Of a stretch of 64,000 bases of DNA, positions 42,685 to 49,686 are shown one piece after another. Each line of letters begins with the position of its first letter. Positions within the stretch are counted from its first letter, which is position 1. The stretch comes from Flavobacteriia bacterium (lineage in GTDB: Bacteria; Bacteroidota; Bacteroidia; Flavobacteriales_D; Crocinitomicaceae): NCBI GenBank assembly GCA_947446925.1, contig CANFHU010000006.1, forward strand, positions 62,001 through 126,000. The letters run 5' to 3'. The notes under the pieces were generated by a model that saw only the letters and a list, made by a program, of their open reading frames with translations, searched no databases and was not told the DNA's origin. A program made the translations under genes and the position numbers.

Positions 42685-43232
42685 GAAAAGAGCCAAGAAA
42701 AAGATTAGTACCTCAGCAAGAGCCTGATCAGCACAAAATTAACGATAAAATTTCCGCAAGAGAAATACGTCTTGTCATGGAAGGTGAGGAACCAAAAGTA
42801 ATGTCTACGTATGATGCTATTAAATTAGCAGAAGAGCAAGAGATGGACTTAGTTGAAATTTCACCAAATGCTGTTCCTCCTGTTTGTAAAATCATGGATT
42901 ATAGAAAGTTTTTATATAATCAAAAGAGAAAACAAAAGGAATTAAAGGCGAAACAAAGCAAGGTCATAATTAAAGAGATTCGATTTGGTCCAAATACAGA
43001 TGAGCACGATTTTCAATTTAAATTAGTACACGCTAAGAAATTCTTGGAAGAAGGTTCAAAGGTTAAGGCGTATGTTTTCTTCCGTGGTAGAACAATTGTT
43101 TTTAAAGATCGTGGTGAGATTTTATTATTACGTTTTGCACAAGAAATTGGCGATTTAGGGGTATTAGAGTCAATGCCAAAATTAGAAGGTAAGCGAATGA
43201 TTATTATGCTTAACCCTAAGAAAGGAAAATAA
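42681..43232 (+). CDS. infC: Translation initiation factor IF-3
   Basis: IF-3 binds the small ribosomal subunit and checks start codons. The 183-residue protein has the N-terminal domain ([17 protein letters not shown]), a basic linker ([20 protein letters not shown]) and the C-terminal domain ([20 protein letters not shown]). It begins with ATG overlapping the thrS stop (ATGA), rather than the rare AUU start of many infC genes, so the classic AUU-based autocontrol is not available here. Confidence 0.97.
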   Translation: MRKEPRKRLVPQQEPDQHKINDKISAREIRLVMEGEEPKVMSTYDAIKLAEEQEMDLVEISPNAVPPVCKIMDYRKFLYNQKRKQKELKAKQSKVIIKEIRFGPNTDEHDFQFKLVHAKKFLEEGSKVKAYVFFRGRTIVFKDRGEILLLRFAQEIGDLGVLESMPKLEGKRMIIMLNPKKGK

Positions 43233-43291
43233 GAAATTGTCGATAGACAAAAAATAGCTGATATAGAGGTAACACTTAAAAAAAAGTAAAG

Positions 43292-43489
43292 ATGCCAAAA
43301 ATGAAAACTAAATCCAGTGCGAAGAAGAGATTCACGATAACTGGAAGTGGTAAAATCAAGAGAAAACACGCTTTTAAAAGCCACATTCTTACGAAAAAAA
43401 CTAAAAAGCAAAAGAGAAATTTGACACATGCAGGACTTGTTCATGCTTCAGATGAGTCAAATATCAAATTGCAATTATGTATGAAATAG
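43292..43489 (+). CDS. rpmI: 50S ribosomal protein L35
   Basis: The 65-residue basic protein begins [20 protein letters not shown] and has the [14 protein letters not shown] segment of L35. It sits between infC and rplT in the standard order. Confidence 0.97.
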   Translation: MPKMKTKSSAKKRFTITGSGKIKRKHAFKSHILTKKTKKQKRNLTHAGLVHASDESNIKLQLCMK

Positions 43490-43577
43490 TTTCATACAGG
43501 TTCAACGTTTAACCCAATAGTGGAGTATATAAGCCTTCTGAAATAGTGAAGCACCCTCTTTTAAAAAACAAAAAAAT

Positions 43578-43925
43578 ATGCCAAGATCGGTAAATCACGT
43601 GGCTTCAAGAGCGAGAAGAAAATCGTTCATGAAGTTAGCCAAAGGTTACTTTGGAAGAAGAAAAAATGTTTGGACAGTAGCAAAAAATGCTATTGAAAAA
43701 GGTTTGAATTACGCCTATGAAGGCCGTAAACAAAAGAAAAGAAATTTCCGTTCGTTATGGATTGCGCGTATCAACGCGGGGGCTCGTCAACACGGATTAA
43801 GCTATTCTCAATTTATGGGTGCTGTTCATAAAAGCGGAATCGAATTAAATCGTAAAGTATTAGCTGATTTAGCAATGAATCATCCTGAAGCTTTCAAAGC
43901 AGTTGTAGATACTGTAAAAAAATAA
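43578..43925 (+). CDS. rplT: 50S ribosomal protein L20
   Basis: The 115-residue protein starts [20 protein letters not shown] and contains [22 protein letters not shown] and [20 protein letters not shown], all typical of L20. L20 is required early in 50S assembly. The 88-bp spacer before it could hold a control site for L20 feedback, but I see no clear structure. A bidirectional terminator follows. Confidence 0.97.
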   Translation: MPRSVNHVASRARRKSFMKLAKGYFGRRKNVWTVAKNAIEKGLNYAYEGRKQKKRNFRSLWIARINAGARQHGLSYSQFMGAVHKSGIELNRKVLADLAMNHPEAFKAVVDTVKK

Positions 43926-43950
43926 TAAGTAACTGACTCTATATCGCATA

Positions 43951-43979
43951 AAAAAGGCTCTCAATTTGAGAGCCTTTTT
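43951..43979. terminator. Bidirectional terminator between rplT and the sigma factor gene
   Basis: AAAAAGGCTCTC / GAGAGCCTTTTT perfect 12-bp stem with AATTT loop; A/T tracts on both sides serve both strands. Confidence 0.9.
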
Positions 43980-43985
43980 GTTTTT

Positions 43986-44591
43986 TTATATACTTTCTTT
44001 TGTGTTTTCAATCATATTTGCTAAGAAATCTCTAGCTCGGAATAGTTGCGCTTTAACGGTTCCTAATGGAAGATTAAGCGTATCAGATATTTCTTCATAA
44101 CTTAACTCATCAAAGTATCTTAATTCCACTAATTCACGGTATCTAGGTTTTAATTTGGTTACAAGATGTCGCATCATTTTTACTTTTTGGGCATGAATGA
44201 TAGCTTCCTCTGGGTTGTGCACATCTGTGCGAGCATCGAAATGTATCACTTCGCCATCGTCGGTTGTATATCCCGCATCCATAGAGGTAACTTTAATTCT
44301 TTTTTTTCGGATAAAATCAATACAATTGTTAGAGGCGATTTTGAATAACCAAGTACTAAAAGCAAAATTTGGCGAATATTGGTCTAATCTACTAAATGCT
44401 TTTCCGAATGCTTCAATTGTTAAATCATCTGCATCATCTGTGTTTTTGACCATTTTAAACATCATAAAGTATATGGAATCTCTATATCGCTCCATTAACT
44501 CAGCATAAGCAGATTGACTACCTTTTTTTGCTGCATCTAGTAATACTAAATCATGTTTGGCTTTATCCGATAAATTTTCGCTTACTTCCAT
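43986..44591 (-). CDS. ECF-type RNA polymerase sigma factor
   Basis: The 201-residue protein is a sigma-70 family ECF factor. Region 2 is ELMERYRDSIYFMMFKMVKN with DDLTIEAFGKAFSRLDQY and FSTWLFKIASNNCIDFIRKK; region 4 is LKPRYRELVELRYFDELSYE followed by EEISDTLNLPLGTVKAQLFRAR. No anti-sigma gene adjoins; the upstream gene is a GT2 glycosyltransferase whose stop overlaps its start by 10 bp, so the two are co-expressed. The insert between regions 2 and 4 (about 35 residues, TSMDAGYTTDDGEVIHFDAR) is somewhat long. Its regulon is unknown. Confidence 0.92.
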   Translation of the reverse strand: MEVSENLSDKAKHDLVLLDAAKKGSQSAYAELMERYRDSIYFMMFKMVKNTDDADDLTIEAFGKAFSRLDQYSPNFAFSTWLFKIASNNCIDFIRKKRIKVTSMDAGYTTDDGEVIHFDARTDVHNPEEAIIHAQKVKMMRHLVTKLKPRYRELVELRYFDELSYEEISDTLNLPLGTVKAQLFRARDFLANMIENTKESI

Positions 44592-45724
44592 TTTGATATT
44601 CTTGGTTTTTCCGAAGTATAGTATAAAACAGGTAGTAAGATTGCGTAGAATAACTCAAAAAACGGGAAGAATGCTATAAAGTTTTTACCTTTTAATTTGG
44701 TAAAGCATCTACCCTGAATTATCCATTTTACTGTAATTACACCAGTAAAAATACTACTTGTAAAAATGGTATACTCTGTATCAAGGAGTAAAATAACAAA
44801 AGAAAACCATAATAATATGAGTGTTAACGGATAGATTCCTAACAATGCTTTTTTAATAACCTGGTATTTTCCAGCAGTAGAGTAGTGTCTTGATTTTTGT
44901 GCAATCCAAGATTTCCAGGTATTTTTTGGTGTTGAGTAGCAGTAAGTTTCAGGATTAAGTTGAATGTTGTAGTTGTTTAATTGCGTTGCTTCTTGAATAA
45001 ATAAATCATCATCTCCAGAACTAATCGCATAATGAGATTTAAATCCACTCACTGATTTGAAAGCAGTCTTGGTATATGCTAAATTTCTGCCAACCCCCAT
45101 ATAAGGGATTTTAGCCAATGCGAATGAAAAATAATTCATCGCTATAAAAATAGTGTCGAATCGAATTACTTTATTTAAAAAACCTTCCTCTTCCCGATAC
45201 GGACCATATCCAAGTACTATTTGATTCTCGTTTGCAAAACCGTCCACCATACCTTTAAGCCATAAATTGCTATTTGGTTGGCAATCTGCATCTGTAAAAA
45301 CTAGATGCTCATATAATGCAGATTTAATACCAAGTGTTAATGGAAGTTTTTTGCCAATACCTATATGTTTACTTCTTTCTACTTCAATCATTCGTAGATG
45401 AGGGTATTGCATTTTATATGCGTTAATAATATGATATGATTCATCAATAGACTGGTGATTAACTACAATAACTTCAAAATTTGGATAATCTTGTTCTAAA
45501 ATTAATGGAAGATTGGCGAATAAATTATCGGAATCATTTCTTGCCGCAATGATAATAGATACAGGGGGTGTGGTAGGGTTTTGTATGTTTTTTTTCTTGA
45601 AAGAGGAAAATGCTAACCGACTGAAAAAGTAGAATATATAGATTAATTGTAGTAATGCGCAGAATGCAAAAAAGCAGAAGATAAAAAGTGAAAGTTGTGT
45701 CTCAAAACTTGGTAAAATTTCCAT
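44582..45724 (-). CDS. Membrane glycosyltransferase family 2
   Basis: The 380-residue protein has an N-terminal membrane helix, a GT-A catalytic domain (PPVSIIIAARNDSDNLFANL, VFTDADCQPNSNLW with the DxD, SGDDDLFIQEA as the acidic base region, then a QKSRHYST motif resembling QxxRW) and two or three membrane helices at the C-terminus. This layout fits processive or polyprenyl-linked GT2 enzymes such as those making poly-N-acetylglucosamine, but product and sugar are not determinable. It overlaps the sigma factor gene downstream. Confidence 0.85.
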   Translation of the reverse strand: MEILPSFETQLSLFIFCFFAFCALLQLIYIFYFFSRLAFSSFKKKNIQNPTTPPVSIIIAARNDSDNLFANLPLILEQDYPNFEVIVVNHQSIDESYHIINAYKMQYPHLRMIEVERSKHIGIGKKLPLTLGIKSALYEHLVFTDADCQPNSNLWLKGMVDGFANENQIVLGYGPYREEEGFLNKVIRFDTIFIAMNYFSFALAKIPYMGVGRNLAYTKTAFKSVSGFKSHYAISSGDDDLFIQEATQLNNYNIQLNPETYCYSTPKNTWKSWIAQKSRHYSTAGKYQVIKKALLGIYPLTLILLWFSFVILLLDTEYTIFTSSIFTGVITVKWIIQGRCFTKLKGKNFIAFFPFFELFYAILLPVLYYTSEKPRISKWK

Positions 45725-45772
45725 TTTAAATATCCTTTTTGTTAAAAATGAATCAAATCAGTAAATAGCAGT

Positions 45773-45780
45773 TATCTTTG
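45773..45780 (+). promoter_or_regulatory. Candidate -7 box of tgt
   Basis: TATCTTTG matches TAnnTTTG and lies 26 bp before the ATG at 45807; no well-spaced TTG is visible. Confidence 0.45.
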
Positions 45781-45806
45781 CTTTGTTTAATTTAGGTCAC
45801 AAATAT

Positions 45807-46937
45807 ATGCATTTTGAACTTCATCATACGGATTCTGCCTCAAAAGCACGCGCAGGAGTATTACATACAGATCATGGAATAATTGAAACTCCTATTTTTA
45901 TGCCTGTTGGTACTGCGGGTACAGTAAAAGGGGTTCATCAACATGAATTAAAAGAAGATGTAAAGGCACAGATAATATTAGGGAATACCTATCATTTATT
46001 TTTAAGACCTGGACTAGATGTCTTAAATGGTGCTGGTGGTTTACATAAATTTATGAACTGGGATGGACCTATTTTAACAGATAGTGGTGGTTATCAGGTT
46101 TATTCCCTTTCTAATTCGAATAATATTTCGGAAGAAGGAGTTCGTTTTCAGTCTCATCATGATGGAAGTTATCATTTTTTTACGCCTGAAAGAGCAATTG
46201 AAATACAGCGCGTGATTGGCGGGGATATTATTATGGCGTTTGATGAATGTACTCCTTTTCCATGTGATTATGCATATGCTAAAAAGTCATTAGCAATGAC
46301 ACATCGTTGGTTAGGTAGATGTTTTGATGCTATGGATAAGACGGAGCCATTATACGGACATAATCAGGCTTTGTTTCCAATTGTTCAAGGTAGCACTTAT
46401 AAAGATCTTCGAAAGGAGTCTGCAGAAGTGATTTCTTCGTTTGATGCAATAGGGAATGCGATAGGTGGTCTTTCAGTTGGTGAGCCGGATGAAGACTTAT
46501 ATGAGATGACTGATTTAGTTTGTTCGATTTTACCAAAAGATAAGCCTCGATATTTAATGGGGGTAGGTACGCCTGCTAATCTATTAGAATGTATTGCACT
46601 TGGTGTAGATATGTTTGATTGTGTGATGCCTTCTAGAAATGCCCGTCACGGAATGTTATTTACGTGGCAAGGTACTATAAATATAAAAAATGAAAAATGG
46701 AAATGTGATTTTTCTCCATTGGATTCATTAGGTGGCTCTTATGTGGATGGGACATATTCAAAAGCATATTTAAGACATTTGATAAAGTCGAATGAAAATT
46801 TAGGGATTCAAATAGCCACTCTTCATAATTTGAATTTTTATTTATCCTTGGTTAAAGAGGCGAGAAAGCATATTTTGGATGGTACATTTACAACATGGAA
46901 AAATACGTTAGTGCCAATTTTAAGTCAACGATTATAG
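45807..46937 (+). CDS. tgt: Queuine tRNA-ribosyltransferase (zinc site degenerate)
   Basis: Tgt swaps guanine-34 of tRNAs with GUN anticodons for the queuosine precursor preQ1. From the ATG at 45807 the protein has 376 residues. Catalytic residues are intact: Asp92 in ILTDSGGYQVYS and nucleophile Asp271 in MFDCVMPSRNARHG. The zinc site normally formed by CxCxxC and a histidine is not: the region reads LDSLGGSYVDGTYSKAYLRH, with no cysteine, although the His in ATLHNLNFY (about 340) remains. I believe other Bacteroidota share this. An upstream TTG start (45783) is rejected because it lies in the promoter zone. Confidence 0.95.
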   Translation: MHFELHHTDSASKARAGVLHTDHGIIETPIFMPVGTAGTVKGVHQHELKEDVKAQIILGNTYHLFLRPGLDVLNGAGGLHKFMNWDGPILTDSGGYQVYSLSNSNNISEEGVRFQSHHDGSYHFFTPERAIEIQRVIGGDIIMAFDECTPFPCDYAYAKKSLAMTHRWLGRCFDAMDKTEPLYGHNQALFPIVQGSTYKDLRKESAEVISSFDAIGNAIGGLSVGEPDEDLYEMTDLVCSILPKDKPRYLMGVGTPANLLECIALGVDMFDCVMPSRNARHGMLFTWQGTINIKNEKWKCDFSPLDSLGGSYVDGTYSKAYLRHLIKSNENLGIQIATLHNLNFYLSLVKEARKHILDGTFTTWKNTLVPILSQRL

Positions 46938-46941
46938 TGAT

Positions 46942-48018
46942 ATGCTTACTATATTAGATAAATATATAATTAAGAAATTCTTGTCGACATATTTTTTTAT
47001 GTTGGGGATAATAATGTTTTTATCTATAGTATTTGATATTTCCGATAAGTTGAGTGATTTTATTTCGAATAAAGCACCGATACGATTGATTTTTACAGAA
47101 TATTATTTGAATTTTCTTGTATACTACGGTAATACATTTTCTTCCATTATTGTATTTATTTCAGTTATTTGGTTTACGGCTAAGATGACACAAGATTCGG
47201 AGATTGTGCCAATGCTTTTTAGCGGTCGTCCTTTTATACGAATTTTGAAACCTTATGCTATAAGTGCTACCATTTTATTGCTGCTTTCGATATTTGTTAA
47301 TCATTATTTACTTCCTATTTCCAATAAAATTCGCTTAGATTTTGAGGAAAAATATTATAGAGCAAATATGATTGTTGAGAATTATCATGCAGAATTTAAT
47401 AAAGAAAAATATGTCTATTTTTCTTCTTATAATAATGAAGACAATATCGTTTATAATTTTAACTTGGAGCAGTGGAGTCCTACAAATACTCCGCTATATT
47501 TCATTCGTGCAACGATGGCAAAGAATTATCCGGGTACATTTCGTTGGGAGTTAACTAATTTTTACGAACGTAAAATTGGCGACTCAGTTGATAAATTGCT
47601 GGTTGGACAAAAGAAGGATACGGTTTTTACGTTTAAAATTGAAGATTTAGCATATCGAGATAATCGAAGCGAAATCATGAAAAATTCTGATTTGAAAGCA
47701 TTTATTAAAAGAGAAGAAGCAAAGGGATCTCCAAATGTTGCTGTACATAAAATTGTTTTGTATCAAAGAACTGCGATGCCATTTGCTGTTTATGTTCTTA
47801 CTTTAATAGGCGTATCAGTTTCTAGTAGAAAGAAACGAGGTGGAATTGGGTTGAATATTGCGATTGGATTAGGGTTTGTTTTTATTTATATCTTTTCAAT
47901 GAAGATAGCCGCTGTGGCTGCAATTAATGTTGGTTTTCCTCCATTATTAGCAGTTTGGATACCCAATATTTTGTTCGCTACAGTAGGTATTTATTTATAC
48001 AAAGTTTCACCAAAATAA
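46942..48018 (+). CDS. lptG: LptF/LptG-family LPS export permease
   Basis: A YjgP/YjgQ permease of 358 residues, one half of the LptB2FG transporter that extracts LPS from the inner membrane. It starts MLTILDKYIIKKFLSTYFFM, with three N-terminal membrane helices, a periplasmic domain (residues about 125-270) and three C-terminal helices (LIGVSVSSRKKRGGIGLNIA, AIGLGFVFIYIFSM). Whether it is LptF or LptG cannot be settled here; the single copy in the window is labelled lptG. It begins 4 bp after tgt and ends 7 bp before ybaB. Confidence 0.85.
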   Translation: MLTILDKYIIKKFLSTYFFMLGIIMFLSIVFDISDKLSDFISNKAPIRLIFTEYYLNFLVYYGNTFSSIIVFISVIWFTAKMTQDSEIVPMLFSGRPFIRILKPYAISATILLLLSIFVNHYLLPISNKIRLDFEEKYYRANMIVENYHAEFNKEKYVYFSSYNNEDNIVYNFNLEQWSPTNTPLYFIRATMAKNYPGTFRWELTNFYERKIGDSVDKLLVGQKKDTVFTFKIEDLAYRDNRSEIMKNSDLKAFIKREEAKGSPNVAVHKIVLYQRTAMPFAVYVLTLIGVSVSSRKKRGGIGLNIAIGLGFVFIYIFSMKIAAVAAINVGFPPLLAVWIPNILFATVGIYLYKVSPK

Positions 48019-48025
48019 ATTAGTT

Positions 48026-48325
48026 ATGTTTGGAAAAAATCAACAAGAGATGCTTTTAAAAATGCAACAAGCAATGGAAGAAAGCAAACAAAAATTAGAT
48101 CAAATTATCGTGAGTGGAGATGCTGGTGGAGGATTAATTCGAGTTGAATTTAATGGGAATCGAAAACTTACAAATTTAGAGATTAATGCATCATTGCAAG
48201 ATATTGATAAAGAGGATTTAGAAGATTTGTTATCTGTTGCAATATCAAAAGCGTTAGTTGAAGTTGAGATTGTCCATGAACGCACTATGTCTTCTTCTGC
48301 AATGAATTTTTTACCAAAATTCTAG
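48026..48325 (+). CDS. YbaB/EbfC family nucleoid-associated protein
   Basis: The 99-residue protein matches the YbaB/EbfC family: MLLKMQQAMEESKQKLDQI then GGGLIRVEFNGNRKLTNLEI and DKEDLEDLLSVAISKA. These small dimers bind DNA and are often near recR or dnaX, but here the gene lies between lptG and the cyclo-ligase gene. Its stop codon is immediately followed by the next start. Confidence 0.92.
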   Translation: MFGKNQQEMLLKMQQAMEESKQKLDQIIVSGDAGGGLIRVEFNGNRKLTNLEINASLQDIDKEDLEDLLSVAISKALVEVEIVHERTMSSSAMNFLPKF

Positions 48326-48895
48326 ATGAATAAGAAAACATTACGACTAGAATATATAGCCAAGCGTAATTCGTTAGACTTAACCGAAAAGAGAGAAAAA
48401 GAAGAAAAAATAAAACATATTTTATTTGAAAATTTTGACTTTTCAAATAAAATTACAAGTTGTTTTCTTCCAATAACTTCAAAAAATGAGATAGATACTT
48501 GGATTATCCTATCTGAAATAAAAAAAATAGGAGGTGCAATTGCTTTAACGATTTGGGATGTTCATACTAATTGCATCACCCATCGATTATGGACTAACGA
48601 AACACAGATTTTAATCAATTCATTTGGCATACCAGAACCGATTAATGGTGATTATATTCTTAATAATCAGTTGGATATAGTTTTGGTTCCGTTATTAGCA
48701 GTGGATAACATTGGAAATAGAGTAGGTTATGGTAAAGGTGTGTATGATCGTATGTTAGCTAGTTGCTCAGTTAAAACTATATTTATTGGACTATCACTTT
48801 TCGAATTGGTTGATCGAATTGAGGATGTAGACGCATATGACATTCCTTTAACTTATTGTATCACACCAACTAAATGTGTTTTTTTTGAAAAATAA
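48326..48895 (+). CDS. 5-formyltetrahydrofolate cyclo-ligase
   Basis: Converts 5-formyl-THF to 5,10-methenyl-THF using ATP, recycling a storage folate. The 189-residue protein has the family segments KKTLRLEYIAKRNSLDL, CFLPITSKNEIDTW and NRVGYGKGVYDRMLASC near the C-terminus. Its start is the base after the ybaB stop. Its 3' end overlaps the start of a small membrane-protein gene in another frame. Confidence 0.9.
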   Translation: MNKKTLRLEYIAKRNSLDLTEKREKEEKIKHILFENFDFSNKITSCFLPITSKNEIDTWIILSEIKKIGGAIALTIWDVHTNCITHRLWTNETQILINSFGIPEPINGDYILNNQLDIVLVPLLAVDNIGNRVGYGKGVYDRMLASCSVKTIFIGLSLFELVDRIEDVDAYDIPLTYCITPTKCVFFEK

Positions 48896-49046
48896 TCCAA
48901 GAAATCAAGGTAAGTTTCATTTACTCGCAATTTTTGGCATTCCAGTGCTTCTCATCTTGATATTTGTTGTAAAATTAATTTGGTTAGTTTTAGTTTACAT
49001 AGTTTTTTTGTTCTTACTTACCAAATACCTATTTAAAGGTAAATGA
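48876..49046 (+). CDS. Small membrane protein (about 53-56 residues)
   Basis: A short frame in a different register from the cyclo-ligase opens with GTG at 48876 (or TTG at 48885) and ends with TGA at 49044-49046. It encodes KNNPRNQGKFHLLAIF, then a long hydrophobic stretch (GIPVLLILIFVVKLIWLVLV, YIVFLFLLTKYLF) and a basic end KGK. That would span the membrane once or twice with positive ends. It overlaps the cyclo-ligase by up to 20 bp, typical of translational coupling. No family is recognised. It is the only coding signal in the 48896-49092 spacer. Confidence 0.5.
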   Translation: MFFLKNNPRNQGKFHLLAIFGIPVLLILIFVVKLIWLVLVYIVFLFLLTKYLFKGK

Positions 49047-49092
49047 AACAATAAATTAGTTCTTACGTATCTGTTCTAAAGTATTCAATTGT

Positions 49093-49650
49093 ATGAATAG
49101 GAACTTATTACATAGTTTAATTCTTCTTGTTTGGACTATCACTTGTTCTGTGAGGCCTAATCCTTCACTTCGAGGAGTGTTTGCAAGTAAAGTCTGTGTT
49201 CAAGGTAATGGAGATCTATTTATGTTGTTTGCTTTTATCGATAATGGCGTTACATTGTCACATATGAAAATTTTATCGAAAGATGAGTTTGTAAAATTTG
49301 CATCTGGTTATTGGCCAAGTATTTATAACCCTGAAAGAAGAGATTTTTTTAAAGAACATAATTTGGATTGTGGTGTAGTTGAAAATAAAGAATTTGATCA
49401 AAAAATTCCGTATTGTTTACCTTTAGATTCTATATGGAAAATTCGATACTCTATATATCCGTTTATAAACAATAATGATAAAGGTTGGAGCGAAGGGGTT
49501 TACAGGCCTTCAGACAAACAGTCTCTTTATTTGTTAAATAGATATGGAGTTAGTAGTTTTGAATCTAGTTATTTCTTAGACGAAAAGTTTTGGTTATTAT
49601 TGAAAGATATTCAAGATCCTGCATGGGTGTTGATGTATAAATCTTTATAA
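49093..49650 (+). CDS. Hypothetical lipoprotein
   Basis: I do not recognise this 185-residue protein. The leader MNRNLLHSLILLVWTITC ends in a cysteine in a lipobox-like context (TITC), so it is probably a lipoprotein. The mature region has several aromatic residues (Phe, Tyr, Trp) and no clear motif. It is directly upstream (36 bp) of the secreted M4 protease gene, which may mean shared expression, but no functional link is evident. Confidence 0.6.
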   Translation: MNRNLLHSLILLVWTITCSVRPNPSLRGVFASKVCVQGNGDLFMLFAFIDNGVTLSHMKILSKDEFVKFASGYWPSIYNPERRDFFKEHNLDCGVVENKEFDQKIPYCLPLDSIWKIRYSIYPFINNNDKGWSEGVYRPSDKQSLYLLNRYGVSSFESSYFLDEKFWLLLKDIQDPAWVLMYKSL

Positions 49651-49686
49651 TTTGTATTTTTAGCGTAATTAATACTTTTACGTTAT

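Noticed and set aside
43490-43577. L20 autoregulatory pseudoknot before rplT
   Set aside because: The 88-bp spacer shows no convincing stem pair that mimics the L20 binding site.
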